Assembly: GCA_011772425.1 (NCBI GenBank) | Contig: WVZO01000394.1 | Span: forward strand, 1 to 46,570 | DNA: 46,570 bases | Direction of reading: 5' to 3' | Origin: Candidatus Aminicenantota bacterium | GTDB lineage: Bacteria > Acidobacteriota > Aminicenantia > UBA2199 | Part shown: positions 5,979 through 15,293 of the stretch, piece by piece | Numbering within the stretch: position 1 is the first letter of the stretch | Layout of the letters: every line of letters starts with the position of its first letter | Notes under the pieces: generated by a model | Databases searched by the model: none | What the model saw: the letters and a program-made list of their open reading frames with translations, nothing else | What the model was told of the DNA's origin: nothing | Position numbers and translations under genes: made by a program

Positions 5979-7991
5979 ATGAAGTTAGAGGTTAAAGTTT
6001 CAGTTATCCTGGTATTTATATTAATTTCCGGTTGGTTGGTGATTCCCGGCCTGGAGCAGGATACGGCAGGTACAAGCGGGAGTGATGAGCAGGAGACGTG
6101 GGTATGCCTGGAAAGCATTACGTTTAATCACGATCCTGTTTACAGTAGTTCCGATGCCATAAATATAAGAAAGAACCGCATGGAGCTGGTGAAAATTCCT
6201 GAGTGGACCAAAGAGGGGGCATCTTACCCGGCGGCTTACATTAGAAATAAAAGTATTACCGTAAAAGCGGTTTTCTCCGCTTCAGCCGATGTGGAAAGCG
6301 CTGAAATAAAAGCAGTAACCCTTCGCGGAAGTCTGGGCGATATATTGCCCAGGACTGTTTTTTTTAAAGATGGTGCCTCAAACCCGGTCCATTTCCAGGT
6401 ATCCACGCCTGCCCCGCGTGAAATAAAATCCTTTGACCAGGAATGGAAGTGGTCTATTCAAGATTTAAACTATATGGATTCTTCCCAGGAACCTATTGGC
6501 AATTCGATAAATAAAATATATATCGTGTTATCGGAGCCTCAATGTCCATGGACAACAAGGGGACCGACAGAACCCTGGACAGATGTGTTGAACTATGCCT
6601 GCGCCTGGGCAGACGGAGAAACCACCCCGGAAGGCGCTGCCGAAAAAATCACGCACCACCTTTACAATGATCTTGGCGGTTCTTATCAACAAGAAGGTTC
6701 CAATTATACAGGTTCTACTTCTGAAAGTTTCGATTTGACAGACTTTTTGGATAGTATTCCCGATATAGGTACGGTTAACTGCCATGATATGGGTAAAGCA
6801 TTGGCTGCCTTCTCCAATGTTGTGGGCTGTGCTTTAAATTATAGAATTAGTGACCCCTTTGGTGATAACCTTCACTGTATAAAACCCATTGGCAAAGATT
6901 CCTGGTGTTGTTCTAAAGAGTTTGCCAATCATGCCTTTGGCAGCATTGGCGATAATATTTTCGATGCCTGCCTGAAAGCGGATGTGGGCAGAGACCCGGA
7001 TCAACAACCGAATATTCCCGGCTGGATGACAAATATCTTATGGGAAGATTACAAAGAGAAGGTGGTAAAGGAGGGAGAACCATTTTATCCTAAAGCCTAT
7101 TCTTTTGGCATCGATGGCATGCCCTTGGAAATAAACGAAGGTTTTTACAGAAAGTGTCTGCAATGGGTAAAAGAGAAATATGATTTTGCCAACTGGGGTT
7201 CAGAAACCGAAAAGGTCATCCCCGGTCTGGCGATATCAGAGAAAACACTTCCACAACTCAGTGGTTTGGAAAAGGCATGGAAAGAGGACCACTATAGGAT
7301 TATAAAAATCCGGGAAACCGCTTTTTTGGTCATGCGCCAGTGGTGGAAGGCAGATGACCGCCAATTCGATGTAAAAATGGTGGTATGCCCGACGTTTGCT
7401 GCGGCTAAGAGATGCCTCATTTTCCATTATGCCGATACCACCAGGAAGACGCCGCTAATTAAACCACCCGGGCGTAAATTCGGCCTAGATATGGGTAACC
7501 TTTGTTTTGTGATGCCGGAGAAGACAGCAGCACCAGGACGAGACGGGAATTTTTCCTATGCCTTCTCAAGTATCGACTTTATCCGCCATAATGTTCTTTT
7601 CATGATGCGGGCCGAAGGCAGCCTCAAGAAAGAACTGGGAACCATGGCCGGGATACTTGATAATCATTTGTTAGAGAAAAAGCCTGTAACAACATATTCG
7701 CAGCTCAAGGATATTCCCTTGATTACTCGTTTTTCCTGTGAAAGGATAGATATTAAACGGGGAGAAAGCGTGCCTTTGCTCCTGGAAGTAAGCAACACGG
7801 GAAAAAGAGAATTACATTATTCCTGGAGAATGACCGGCGGCGGTATTGAGAAAGACGCCAACGGGAATTTTCTCTATTACGGGGGAGATGTTGGCAGCCA
7901 AACCATTACAGTTACCGTTTTGAACGATCTTGGCCTTTACAGCTCAAAATCCCTGGAAGTCAAAGTAAAAAGTAATCAGTGTATTTTTTAA
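5979..7991 (+). CDS. Secreted transglutaminase-like protein
   Basis: 670 residues with an N-terminal signal sequence (residues 5-25, VSVILVFILISGWLVIPG). A transglutaminase/cysteine-protease triad can be read: C268 in VNCHDMGKAL, H318 in FANHAFG and D329 in IFDACLKAD. The His-(9-12)-Asp spacing and the His-Ala-aromatic context are those of the TGc fold. Many further cysteines suggest an oxidising compartment. The C-terminal about 85 residues (FSCERIDIKRGESVPLLLEV ... SQTITVTVLND) resemble an Ig-like or PKD-like domain. AAGGTG lies eight bases before the ATG. It may crosslink or cleave surface proteins; the small gene 80 bp downstream is a natural candidate partner. The function is inferred from motifs only. 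Confidence 0.7.
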   Translation: MKLEVKVSVILVFILISGWLVIPGLEQDTAGTSGSDEQETWVCLESITFNHDPVYSSSDAINIRKNRMELVKIPEWTKEGASYPAAYIRNKSITVKAVFSASADVESAEIKAVTLRGSLGDILPRTVFFKDGASNPVHFQVSTPAPREIKSFDQEWKWSIQDLNYMDSSQEPIGNSINKIYIVLSEPQCPWTTRGPTEPWTDVLNYACAWADGETTPEGAAEKITHHLYNDLGGSYQQEGSNYTGSTSESFDLTDFLDSIPDIGTVNCHDMGKALAAFSNVVGCALNYRISDPFGDNLHCIKPIGKDSWCCSKEFANHAFGSIGDNIFDACLKADVGRDPDQQPNIPGWMTNILWEDYKEKVVKEGEPFYPKAYSFGIDGMPLEINEGFYRKCLQWVKEKYDFANWGSETEKVIPGLAISEKTLPQLSGLEKAWKEDHYRIIKIRETAFLVMRQWWKADDRQFDVKMVVCPTFAAAKRCLIFHYADTTRKTPLIKPPGRKFGLDMGNLCFVMPEKTAAPGRDGNFSYAFSSIDFIRHNVLFMMRAEGSLKKELGTMAGILDNHLLEKKPVTTYSQLKDIPLITRFSCERIDIKRGESVPLLLEVSNTGKRELHYSWRMTGGGIEKDANGNFLYYGGDVGSQTITVTVLNDLGLYSSKSLEVKVKSNQCIF

Positions 7992-8070
7992 CTTTTGCCT
8001 TGATTTTTTTTCCTGGCTGTGCTAAAGGATATGCATCATTAAAGAATAAAAAAACACAGGAGGTTAAAAG

Positions 8071-8391
8071 ATGGCCCTAAGTATTATAGTTTATAACGGT
8101 TTTGGCGAGGATACGGGCAAACTGGTTTATGCCCAGGTTAATTCCGGCGATCCTGAGAGTATAAATCCAAAGGATCAAAAAACATTTCCGCTTGGCCTGA
8201 GGGATACCCTGTATACCTGGGCAGAGAAAAATAATACACCTGTTTATTGTTCTCTCAAATATCGTATGCAAAATAGTGACAAGTTTGCATTGGATACGGA
8301 CATGGAAAAGTCTGAAAAGAAATGGAAGATAACAAATCCTTCTTCCGGTCAAACCAATGTGAATGTCACTGTGGGTGACGATGATCAATAA
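8071..8391 (+). CDS. Small protein of unknown function
   Basis: A 106-residue polar protein with a strong AGGAGG site eight bases before the ATG and no signal peptide or membrane segment. The alternating pattern (LSIIVYNGFG, LVYAQVNSGDP, VYCSLKYRM, QTNVNVTVGDDDQ) suggests a compact beta-sandwich. One cysteine (YCSLK). No family recognised. It lies 80 bp after the transglutaminase-like gene on the same strand and is followed by a hairpin, so it probably ends a short transcription unit. Confidence 0.8.
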   Translation: MALSIIVYNGFGEDTGKLVYAQVNSGDPESINPKDQKTFPLGLRDTLYTWAEKNNTPVYCSLKYRMQNSDKFALDTDMEKSEKKWKITNPSSGQTNVNVTVGDDDQ

Positions 8392-8395
8392 GTAG

Positions 8396-8417
8396 GGGCA
8401 ACTCTCAGTGGTTGCCC
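8396..8417. terminator. Hairpin after the 8071 gene
   Basis: GGGCAAC pairs with GTTGCCC around an 8-base loop just after the stop codon. No U-tract follows, so termination may be partial. Confidence 0.5.
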
Positions 8418-8496
8418 ATAAAAGACATTATACGAGAATTGCTGAAAAAAGGAGGTATTACTTTACAATCTTTGGCGGTTATTATACAATAGGAGC

Positions 8497-11400
8497 ATGC
8501 CTTTAAAGACCGGTATGCGAGTTATTATTTTTGCGCTTTTCCTTTGGGGGTTCCTGTTTTTTGGTTTTTTCCGGGAATTTTTATTTTGCCAGGTGGCCCG
8601 GGATAGCGGTTTTAAATATTTCAAGAACTACAGTTCCGAAGATTATGGTCTCAGCCTCCAGAACTGGTGTATTTTACAGGATAAACGCGGGGTTATTTAT
8701 GTTGCCAACCAGACCGGGTTATTGGAATATGATGGGGTTTCCTGGCGGGCTATTAATATTCCCAACTTTATCGTACGTTCGCTGGCCTTTGAGGATTCCG
8801 GCACGATTTATATCGGCGGGATAAACGAAATCGGATTTCTTTCTCCTGCACGCAGTGGAACCAGGCAATACGTATCCCTGGTGAATCATATCGATAAGAG
8901 TAAACGAAACTTCTCCACCGTACTGAGAGCCCATGCTGCAAATGAGGGGATATATTTCTATACTACCAAATACCTGTTCCGCTGGAATCCAACTTCGAAA
9001 ACTTTCAGCGTATGGGAGCCGAAGGGAACGGGCGTTCGTTTCAATGCGTCCTTTACCTGTAATGGGAAATTCTTTATTCACCAGAGAAAATTCGGGCTTA
9101 TGCATATTGAAGACAACTCCTTGCAATTGATCCCCGGCAATGAGACCTTTGCGGAAGTAAAGATTTACATGATGGCTCCATACGACACCGGGAAGTTGTT
9201 GATTGGAACCCGGGAAAACGGGCTTTTTCTCTATGACGGCAAAAAAACCGTGCCTTTCCACACAAACGTGGATGATTATATAAAGGAGAATCAACTATAT
9301 CATGGCATCCGGTTATTGTTATCACCTGGTGATTTTGCACTGGCAACACTCAGGGGAGGCGTTGTTATTATCGATTCCCAGGGTCGCCTCAAACAAATTC
9401 TCGATAAAACCTATGGCCTACGGGTAAACAATGTAAAGTACGTTTTTGAGGATTTCCAGGGTAACCTGTGGTTGGCCATGGTTAAAGGAATAGCGAAAAT
9501 TGAATATGTTTCTCCCTTTTTGATCTACGATGACCAGTCAAACCTGCCGGAATTGGTGCTTTCGGTTGTCAAACACGGTCCTAAAAATGATTTATATGCG
9601 GGGACTACCAGTGGATTATATGTTCTGGCATCTCCATATTCTGACTCTTTCCGGCATGTTCCCGGGATATCTGCTAATTGCTTCTCCCTTCTTTCAGTGG
9701 GTGATTTCCTGTTAGCAGCAACTTCACGCGGTATTTTCCAGGTCGAAAATAAAAACGAAACCAGCAGCATAAGAAAGATTATTAATATTCGTTCTTATTT
9801 TTTACACCAATCAAAAGTAGAATCAAGCCGCGTCTGGGTGGGAACGCGGCAGGGATTGGTTTCGCTATATTTATCATCAAAAAGCGAAAACCAAAACAGA
9901 AAACAATGGGTAAAAGAATATCAATTTGAAAATATAACCGAAGAAATACGAACCATTGTTGAAGATAAAAAAGGAAATTTGTGGTTGGGACCTAGGGTAG
10001 AGGGGGTTTTAAAAGTCGATTTTCCCCTTGATGGGACAGTTGGGACAAGGAAAACCCGTATAATAAGGTATGATACGTCACATAAGCTGCCTCCTGAAGA
10101 GGTTCGTGTATTTATGGCAGCTGGGCATGTCATGTTTGCCACCGGGAAAGGAATTTTTCGTTTCAATGAGAAGACCGGGGAATTTCTCCCCGATACCACA
10201 TTAGGAGAGGAATTCGCCGGTGGTGAAAAAGGGAGAGCTGTTTTTCGCATCGTGGAAGACAAAAAGAAAAATATCTGGCTTCATTCAGATGTAAGAAACA
10301 TCCAGGCAATACCCGGACCGGGCGGGACTTATGTTATAAATAAAAAACCCTTTCTCAAGCTTTCTCGCACTCAGGTGGAGACCATTTACCCGGACCCTGA
10401 CGGATATATTACCTGGTTTGCAAGCCATGAGGGGCTGATTCGATACGATACCACAGTGGAAAAGAAATATGATATTGATTTCCAAACGCTTATCCGCGAG
10501 GTGGTGGTCAATGGAACACCTATGATGTATGATATCAGGGAAGGCAAATATAAAACAGGTCAGGATTGGAAGGTTGACTTTCCTGTGATTCCCTACAGGG
10601 ATAGAAACCTTCGCTTCGAGTTTAGCGCACTTTTCTTTGAAGATGAGTCCAAAATCAGGTATCGATATCTCCTGGAAGGCTACGATGAGAATTGGTCCGA
10701 TTGGGGTTCGGAAACCAAAATCGATTACACCAATCTCGATTCCGGTGATTATACCTTCCGGGTGCGGGCGAAAAATATTTACGAGAATGAAAGCCGGGAA
10801 GCGATTTTTCATTTTAAAATTTTGCTCCCCTGGTATAGGACATGGTGGGCGTATTTGTCTTATGCTATTGCGTTTTTACTGTTGACGTACCTCATTGTTA
10901 AATGGCGGCATGCAATTACACTAAAACTGGAAAAACAAAAACTTGAACGAATCGTTAAAGAAAGAACAAAGGAGATCGAAGAGAAAAATCGACAATTGGA
11001 AGAACAATCGGAAAAACTCAAGGAAATGGATAAAGTGAAATCCCGTTTTTTTGCCAATATTTCTCATGAATTCCGCACGCCCTTGACATTGATTATGGGG
11101 CCCCTGGAGCAAATGCTTTCCGGTTCCCGCGAAAGTGAGTTAGAACAGAAGAAGAGATTTAAATTGATGCTGCGGAATTCCCAGCGATTACTGGGATTAA
11201 TCAACCAGTTGCTGGAATTGTCAAAATTAGACAGTGGAGAAGTGAGATTGCAAGCCAGCCGGCAAAATATAGTTCCTTTTTTAAAGGGTATTGCGGCTTC
11301 CTTTGAAATGGCAGCCGCACAAAACGAACTGGATTTAATTTTTCACGCCGAAGAGGAAAACATAACGCTTTATTTTGATCCGGGAAAGCTGGAAGAAGCG

Positions 11401-12654
11401 ATCTGCAACCTTATTTCAAACGCCGTAAAATTTACCCCTGCCGGTGGAAGAATTTCCCTTTCAGTTAAAATTTCTCCTGGTTCGGATTTCGGGGAAATTT
11501 CTGTCTCCGATACCGGGCCGGGAATTCCCCGGGACCAGTTGGAGCATATTTTTGATCGCTTTTACCAGGCAGACAGCACCTATGAACATCACCGCAAAGG
11601 GTCCGGCATCGGTCTTTCCATTACCAGGGAACTGGTGGAACTTCATCATGGAACCATCGCTGCCCATACTGGTGAAGGTGAAGAGAGCGGCACTACATTT
11701 ACTATCCGGCTTCCTCTGGGAGACGCGCACCTGGAGCCGGAGGAAATCGTGGATTTATCCGAAACAGCACCGAGAATGCAGGAATACGGTAGAATTCCAG
11801 CCGCAGCCATGATGGAAAAAGAGGAAGAAGACCTCGAACCATTGGGTGAAGATGTTGAAAAAGAATCCGCCGCTGCTGAGAAAGATATTATTCTCGTGGT
11901 GGAAGACAGTGCCGATCTCCGGGACTACATGCGGAGAGCACTTGAACCGCATTACCGGGTTGTGGATGCCGCCGACGGAGAGGAAGGCATTGAAAAAGCC
12001 AAAGAGATTATCCCTGACCTTATTGTCAGCGATATCATGATGCCGAAAAAGGATGGGTATGAATTGTGTCGTAATCTAAAAAACGACATCGAGATCTGCC
12101 ATATCCCGGTTATCCTGTTAACGGCTAAAGCGTCGGAAGAAGATGTTCTCCAGGGTCTGGAAACCGGGGCGGACGATTATATTACCAAACCCTTTAATAC
12201 CATGCTGTTGATGGCACGGATCAAAAACCTCATCGATCTGCGCCGTCAATTGCAGTTGAAATTAAACCGGGAGATGACACGGCAGCCGGTTGAGATTTCC
12301 GTATCACCCATGGATAATGAATTCATAAAGGATTTGCAAGAAGTGATCGAGAAGAATTTGGGAGACCCGGATTTTAACGTGGAAGAGTTGTGTAAAAAGC
12401 TTTATATGAGCCGGCCCACCGTGTACCGGAAAATCCAGGCCTTAACCGGGGAATCTCCCACGGATTTTATTCGCTCGTACCGGCTTAAACGGGCGGCTCA
12501 ATTGCTGGAAAGCGGTTTTGGCTCGATCACGGAAGTGGCTTTTGAAGTGGGGTTTTCCAGCCGTGCCTATTTTACCAAGTGTTTTAAAGAAAAATTTCAT
12601 CAATTGCCTTCCAGTTTCCTGGAAGCAGAGTTTAGAGAGACGACGAATCATTAG
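8497..12654 (+). CDS. Hybrid two-component sensor/regulator (HTCS)
   Basis: 1385 residues carrying a complete phosphorelay. Order: N-terminal hydrophobic segment (about 8-30); a periplasmic two-component-propeller sensor with several Reg_prop-like repeats (GNLWLAMVKGIAKIEY, GNLWLGPRVEGVLKVD, KNIWLHSD); a Y_Y_Y domain (YRYLLEGYDENWSDWG); a membrane helix (WWAYLSYAIAFLLLTYLIVKW region, about 778-800); a coiled coil; HisKA with H857 in ISHEFRTPLTL; HATPase with NLISNAVKFTP, DTGPGIP and GSGIGLSITRE; a receiver with D1179 in VSDIMMP and K in ITKPFN; and an AraC-type DNA-binding domain at the end. Such HTCS proteins sense oligosaccharides or other ligands and activate neighbouring genes. The start is uncertain: AGGAG is only one base from the ATG. 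The beta-propeller gene 19 bp downstream is the likely co-transcribed partner. Confidence 0.95.
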   Translation: MPLKTGMRVIIFALFLWGFLFFGFFREFLFCQVARDSGFKYFKNYSSEDYGLSLQNWCILQDKRGVIYVANQTGLLEYDGVSWRAINIPNFIVRSLAFEDSGTIYIGGINEIGFLSPARSGTRQYVSLVNHIDKSKRNFSTVLRAHAANEGIYFYTTKYLFRWNPTSKTFSVWEPKGTGVRFNASFTCNGKFFIHQRKFGLMHIEDNSLQLIPGNETFAEVKIYMMAPYDTGKLLIGTRENGLFLYDGKKTVPFHTNVDDYIKENQLYHGIRLLLSPGDFALATLRGGVVIIDSQGRLKQILDKTYGLRVNNVKYVFEDFQGNLWLAMVKGIAKIEYVSPFLIYDDQSNLPELVLSVVKHGPKNDLYAGTTSGLYVLASPYSDSFRHVPGISANCFSLLSVGDFLLAATSRGIFQVENKNETSSIRKIINIRSYFLHQSKVESSRVWVGTRQGLVSLYLSSKSENQNRKQWVKEYQFENITEEIRTIVEDKKGNLWLGPRVEGVLKVDFPLDGTVGTRKTRIIRYDTSHKLPPEEVRVFMAAGHVMFATGKGIFRFNEKTGEFLPDTTLGEEFAGGEKGRAVFRIVEDKKKNIWLHSDVRNIQAIPGPGGTYVINKKPFLKLSRTQVETIYPDPDGYITWFASHEGLIRYDTTVEKKYDIDFQTLIREVVVNGTPMMYDIREGKYKTGQDWKVDFPVIPYRDRNLRFEFSALFFEDESKIRYRYLLEGYDENWSDWGSETKIDYTNLDSGDYTFRVRAKNIYENESREAIFHFKILLPWYRTWWAYLSYAIAFLLLTYLIVKWRHAITLKLEKQKLERIVKERTKEIEEKNRQLEEQSEKLKEMDKVKSRFFANISHEFRTPLTLIMGPLEQMLSGSRESELEQKKRFKLMLRNSQRLLGLINQLLELSKLDSGEVRLQASRQNIVPFLKGIAASFEMAAAQNELDLIFHAEEENITLYFDPGKLEEAICNLISNAVKFTPAGGRISLSVKISPGSDFGEISVSDTGPGIPRDQLEHIFDRFYQADSTYEHHRKGSGIGLSITRELVELHHGTIAAHTGEGEESGTTFTIRLPLGDAHLEPEEIVDLSETAPRMQEYGRIPAAAMMEKEEEDLEPLGEDVEKESAAAEKDIILVVEDSADLRDYMRRALEPHYRVVDAADGEEGIEKAKEIIPDLIVSDIMMPKKDGYELCRNLKNDIEICHIPVILLTAKASEEDVLQGLETGADDYITKPFNTMLLMARIKNLIDLRRQLQLKLNREMTRQPVEISVSPMDNEFIKDLQEVIEKNLGDPDFNVEELCKKLYMSRPTVYRKIQALTGESPTDFIRSYRLKRAAQLLESGFGSITEVAFEVGFSSRAYFTKCFKEKFHQLPSSFLEAEFRETTNH

Positions 12655-12672
12655 CATTCTTAAGGAGGACCG

Positions 12673-13806
12673 ATGAAGATTAGACCTTTTGGTTTACTGG
12701 TATCGATAGTTTTGGTGGTGTTTGCTGCGGGAGGCATGCAGCTGCTGGGGGCACAGGAGCAGGTAATGGAGAACCCGGAGAATCCGCCGGCAAAGAATGC
12801 CGGGCGTAAAGTAAAAATCACCGAAGTGATACGCATTACTGATGAAGGGGGTGATTTTTACTTCAAGGATCCCGGCTATATTAAAGTGGCGCCGGACGGC
12901 AGTATATTCGTCGTGGATGACAAACAGTTCTTGAAGTTTGATAAAGAGGGGAAATTTGTGGCCAATCTCCAGAAAGTAGGGGAGGGGCCCGGCGAATATA
13001 CATATATGGCCGATTATCATCTCACCGCTGATCACCTGTGGATTCTAACTTTCATGCCCCCCAAGTTGCTGAAATGCGACCTTTCCGGTGGCCTGATTAA
13101 AGAGACACGGCTGAAAGCGGGACGCGGTTTTAAGCGAGTGCTGGGATTTTTTAGTGACAAATTCTATTACGTCATTACCGTTATTGATTTCAATAAAACA
13201 AAATCCGGTATCAGGGTGTTTAATCAAAACTTGCATGTTTCCACTTTTGACGATCAAATCACGGATTTGAAGTTGAATTTCCCCTTTCGCCGCTTTGTGG
13301 TAAAAAGGATTTATAAGGGGAGCCGCATGATGATGATGCGAAGTCTGGATTATTTTTGCTATGCCTTAGAGAATGAACATTCCCTGTTTCTATCTCATAC
13401 AGCACGGTACCTGGTCAAGCAAGTGGACCTGGCTAAGGGCAAAATAATCGCCCGGTTCAAGCGAACGTATAAACCGCTGCCTTATATCCCGGAAAAATCC
13501 GATATCCAGGAGAATGGGATTACGGATTTTAAGAAAAAATATTTTTCCGATATTACCGGGCTTTCTCTTTATAAAAACAGGTTATGGGTGTTTACCTCCA
13601 GGCTGGATGAGAAAAAGGGCATACTTGTGGACGTTTTCAGCTTTGCTGGAAAATACCTGGACAATTTTTACCTGCCGCTGCCCGGGCTTGAGCGGCCCGA
13701 CAGTATGGAAAGAAAACCTTTTACCATTGTAGGCGATTATCTTTACATCATGGAAAAGAATGAAGAGGAAGTCCCCACCATTGTCAAATACAAGATAGAT
13801 ATGTAA
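12673..13806 (+). CDS. Secreted six-bladed beta-propeller protein
   Basis: 377 residues with a signal peptide (about 1-28, ending near GAQEQ) and AAGGAGG before the ATG. The pattern GYIKVAPDGSIFVVDDKQFLKFDKEG, then GEGPGEYTY, is typical of the NHL-like six-bladed propeller family common in Bacteroidota and Acidobacteriota; further blades follow (LYKNRLWVFTSR, IVGDYLYIMEKNE). It lies 19 bp after the HTCS gene and is probably in its operon. A ligand-binding role outside the cytoplasmic membrane is inferred from fold and context; no catalytic motif is visible. Confidence 0.8.
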   Translation: MKIRPFGLLVSIVLVVFAAGGMQLLGAQEQVMENPENPPAKNAGRKVKITEVIRITDEGGDFYFKDPGYIKVAPDGSIFVVDDKQFLKFDKEGKFVANLQKVGEGPGEYTYMADYHLTADHLWILTFMPPKLLKCDLSGGLIKETRLKAGRGFKRVLGFFSDKFYYVITVIDFNKTKSGIRVFNQNLHVSTFDDQITDLKLNFPFRRFVVKRIYKGSRMMMMRSLDYFCYALENEHSLFLSHTARYLVKQVDLAKGKIIARFKRTYKPLPYIPEKSDIQENGITDFKKKYFSDITGLSLYKNRLWVFTSRLDEKKGILVDVFSFAGKYLDNFYLPLPGLERPDSMERKPFTIVGDYLYIMEKNEEEVPTIVKYKIDM

Positions 13807-13826
13807 ATTCCCTTTTCTTTCCCTGT

Positions 13827-14795
13827 TTATTCTTTTATAAATAATGGTGTTGCAGTGGTCTTATTTCTTCCTTCATGCTTCGATTGATAGAGGTTTTTAT
13901 CGGCTTGTTGGATCAAGGCGTCGAGGGTGATTTCTTTTTCAAAGGAGGCACCGTCGACAGCGGTTACACCAAAGCTGGCGGTGAGATGAATTATCCTTTC
14001 TTTCCATTTAATTTCCTTTTGGGCAACGAGCTTTCGAATTCTTTCGGCCACACAATAGGCGCCCTCCAGGTCTGTTTCAGGAAGTATGATTAAAAACTCC
14101 TCCCCCCCGTATCGGGAAACCCAGTCCAATTCGCCCCGGATCGAATGATGAATGCATTTGCAAAATTTTTTTAATACAAAATCCCCGGCCTGATGCCCGT
14201 ACGTATCATTTATATTCTTAAAATGATCGATATCACAAAAAATCAACGAGAGGGGATGCCCGTATCTCTTTACCCTATTTATCTCCTGCATAAGTTTTTT
14301 CATCATATATCCCCGGTTAAAACATCCGGTCAGGGGATCGGTAATGGATAAAATCTGGACTTTCTCGTTGGCTTCCCTTAAATTCTTTTCCAGTGCCAGT
14401 ATTCGCATCCCTGAATCCAAACGGGCGATTAATTCAGCATAGTTGATGGGTTTGGTTATATAATCATCGGCACCGGCTTCCAGGCCGGTAATAATGTCTT
14501 GTTTTGAATCCTTGGCTGTCAGGAGAACAATAAAAACATAACCTTTATTGGGGTTTTGCCTGATGGCCTCACATAATTCGAGGCCGCTCATCTCCGGCAT
14601 CATCCAATCTGTTAAAACGATAGGGAAGAATTTTTTTTTGAATAGTTCAAAGGCTCTTCGACCATTTTCCACTGATGTGACCGTGTACCCGGCATTTTTT
14701 AGTATCTTTTCAAGATATTTTCGTGAGATGTAATTATCCTCAACAATTAGGATGGGGAAATCAGGTTTCAATTTATTTAATTTATCTTCTCTCAT
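13827..14795 (-). CDS. Response regulator with diguanylate cyclase domain
   Basis: 322 residues: a receiver domain (residues about 13-130) with ILIVEDN, the phosphorylatable D63 in LTDWMMP, and the Lys in ITKPINY; then a GGDEF domain beginning ALEKNLREANEKVQILSITDPLTGCFNRG, with DIDHFKNINDTYGHQAGD and the active-site RYGGEEF. It should make cyclic di-GMP on phosphorylation. The product-inhibition I-site (normally RxxD before the GGEEF) reads RGELD, with the Arg one residue too far, so feedback inhibition may be weak. The ribosome site is poor (GAGGTG about 16 bases away). It follows the 14833 gene on the same strand by 37 bp. No histidine kinase is adjacent. Confidence 0.93.
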   Translation of the reverse strand: MREDKLNKLKPDFPILIVEDNYISRKYLEKILKNAGYTVTSVENGRRAFELFKKKFFPIVLTDWMMPEMSGLELCEAIRQNPNKGYVFIVLLTAKDSKQDIITGLEAGADDYITKPINYAELIARLDSGMRILALEKNLREANEKVQILSITDPLTGCFNRGYMMKKLMQEINRVKRYGHPLSLIFCDIDHFKNINDTYGHQAGDFVLKKFCKCIHHSIRGELDWVSRYGGEEFLIILPETDLEGAYCVAERIRKLVAQKEIKWKERIIHLTASFGVTAVDGASFEKEITLDALIQQADKNLYQSKHEGRNKTTATPLFIKE

Positions 14796-14832
14796 GTGGA
14801 TGCTACCGCTTCACCTCATTTGATTTTTAATA

Positions 14833-15099
14833 TTAATCCTTTTTTGCATCTCCACCGGAGATCAGATGGATAAAAGCAACAAACAGGGTTGCACCGATAA
14901 TGGACCAGATCACAGGAATTCCATTGATAATCAGGATTTGTCTCATTTGAAGTTTTTGGCTCAGCCAGCCGCCGATCAATGCACCGATAAACCCCAAGGC
15001 AATACTTGCCAAACAGCCTTTTTTGGAAGCACCGGCAATACTGGCTCCGATGGAGCCGCAGATAGCAGCGATTACAAGAAGAATCAAAATTTTAATCAT
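14833..15099 (-). CDS. GlsB/YeaQ/YmgE-type small membrane protein
   Basis: 88 residues with three hydrophobic segments and glycine-rich helices (AAICGSIGASIAGASKKG, LGFIGALIGGWLS, IPVIWSIIGATLFVAFIHL). This layout fits the transglycosylase-associated protein family (GlsB/YeaQ/YmgE), stress-linked inner-membrane proteins of unclear biochemical role. AAGGAG lies before the ATG at 15099. It is the first gene of a likely two-gene unit with the REC-GGDEF gene. Confidence 0.8.
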   Translation of the reverse strand: MIKILILLVIAAICGSIGASIAGASKKGCLASIALGFIGALIGGWLSQKLQMRQILIINGIPVIWSIIGATLFVAFIHLISGGDAKKD

Positions 15100-15123
15100 T
15101 GATCAACTCCTTACTTTAATTAA

Positions 15124-15274
15124 TGCCACAAAGACACGAAGAAACGAAGACACGAAGATAAATAAAATAAAATGATACTATATTTTGGAGAGAATTAAAA
15201 GACATCTTTTGCTATATTTGGTATAATCTAGGACTAAATTTATTTACCTTTGTGCCTTTGTGTCTTAGTGGCTA
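15124..15274. repeat. Inverted CACGAAG/CTTTGTG arms upstream of nfo
   Basis: One arm (15124-15160) reads GCCACAAAGACACGAAG plus further (A/C)ACGAAG units; the other (15247-15274) reads CTTTGTGCCTTTGTGTCTTA then GTGGC. They are complementary and about 90 bp apart, so the spacer containing the nfo promoter could be looped. Related pairs are at 17591-17668 and, one-armed, at 44537-44597. Confidence 0.7.
15199..15227 (+). promoter_or_regulatory. Probable nfo promoter
   Basis: AAGACA, 17 bp, then TATAAT at 15222-15227. The -10 is perfect and the -35 is weak. Confidence 0.5.
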
Positions 15275-15293
15275 AAAAATTAGAGGTTGAAAA

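Noticed and set aside
8719..9294. 191-codon minus-strand frame inside the sensor-regulator gene
   Set aside because: It lies opposite a clear beta-propeller region with no promoter or ribosome site.
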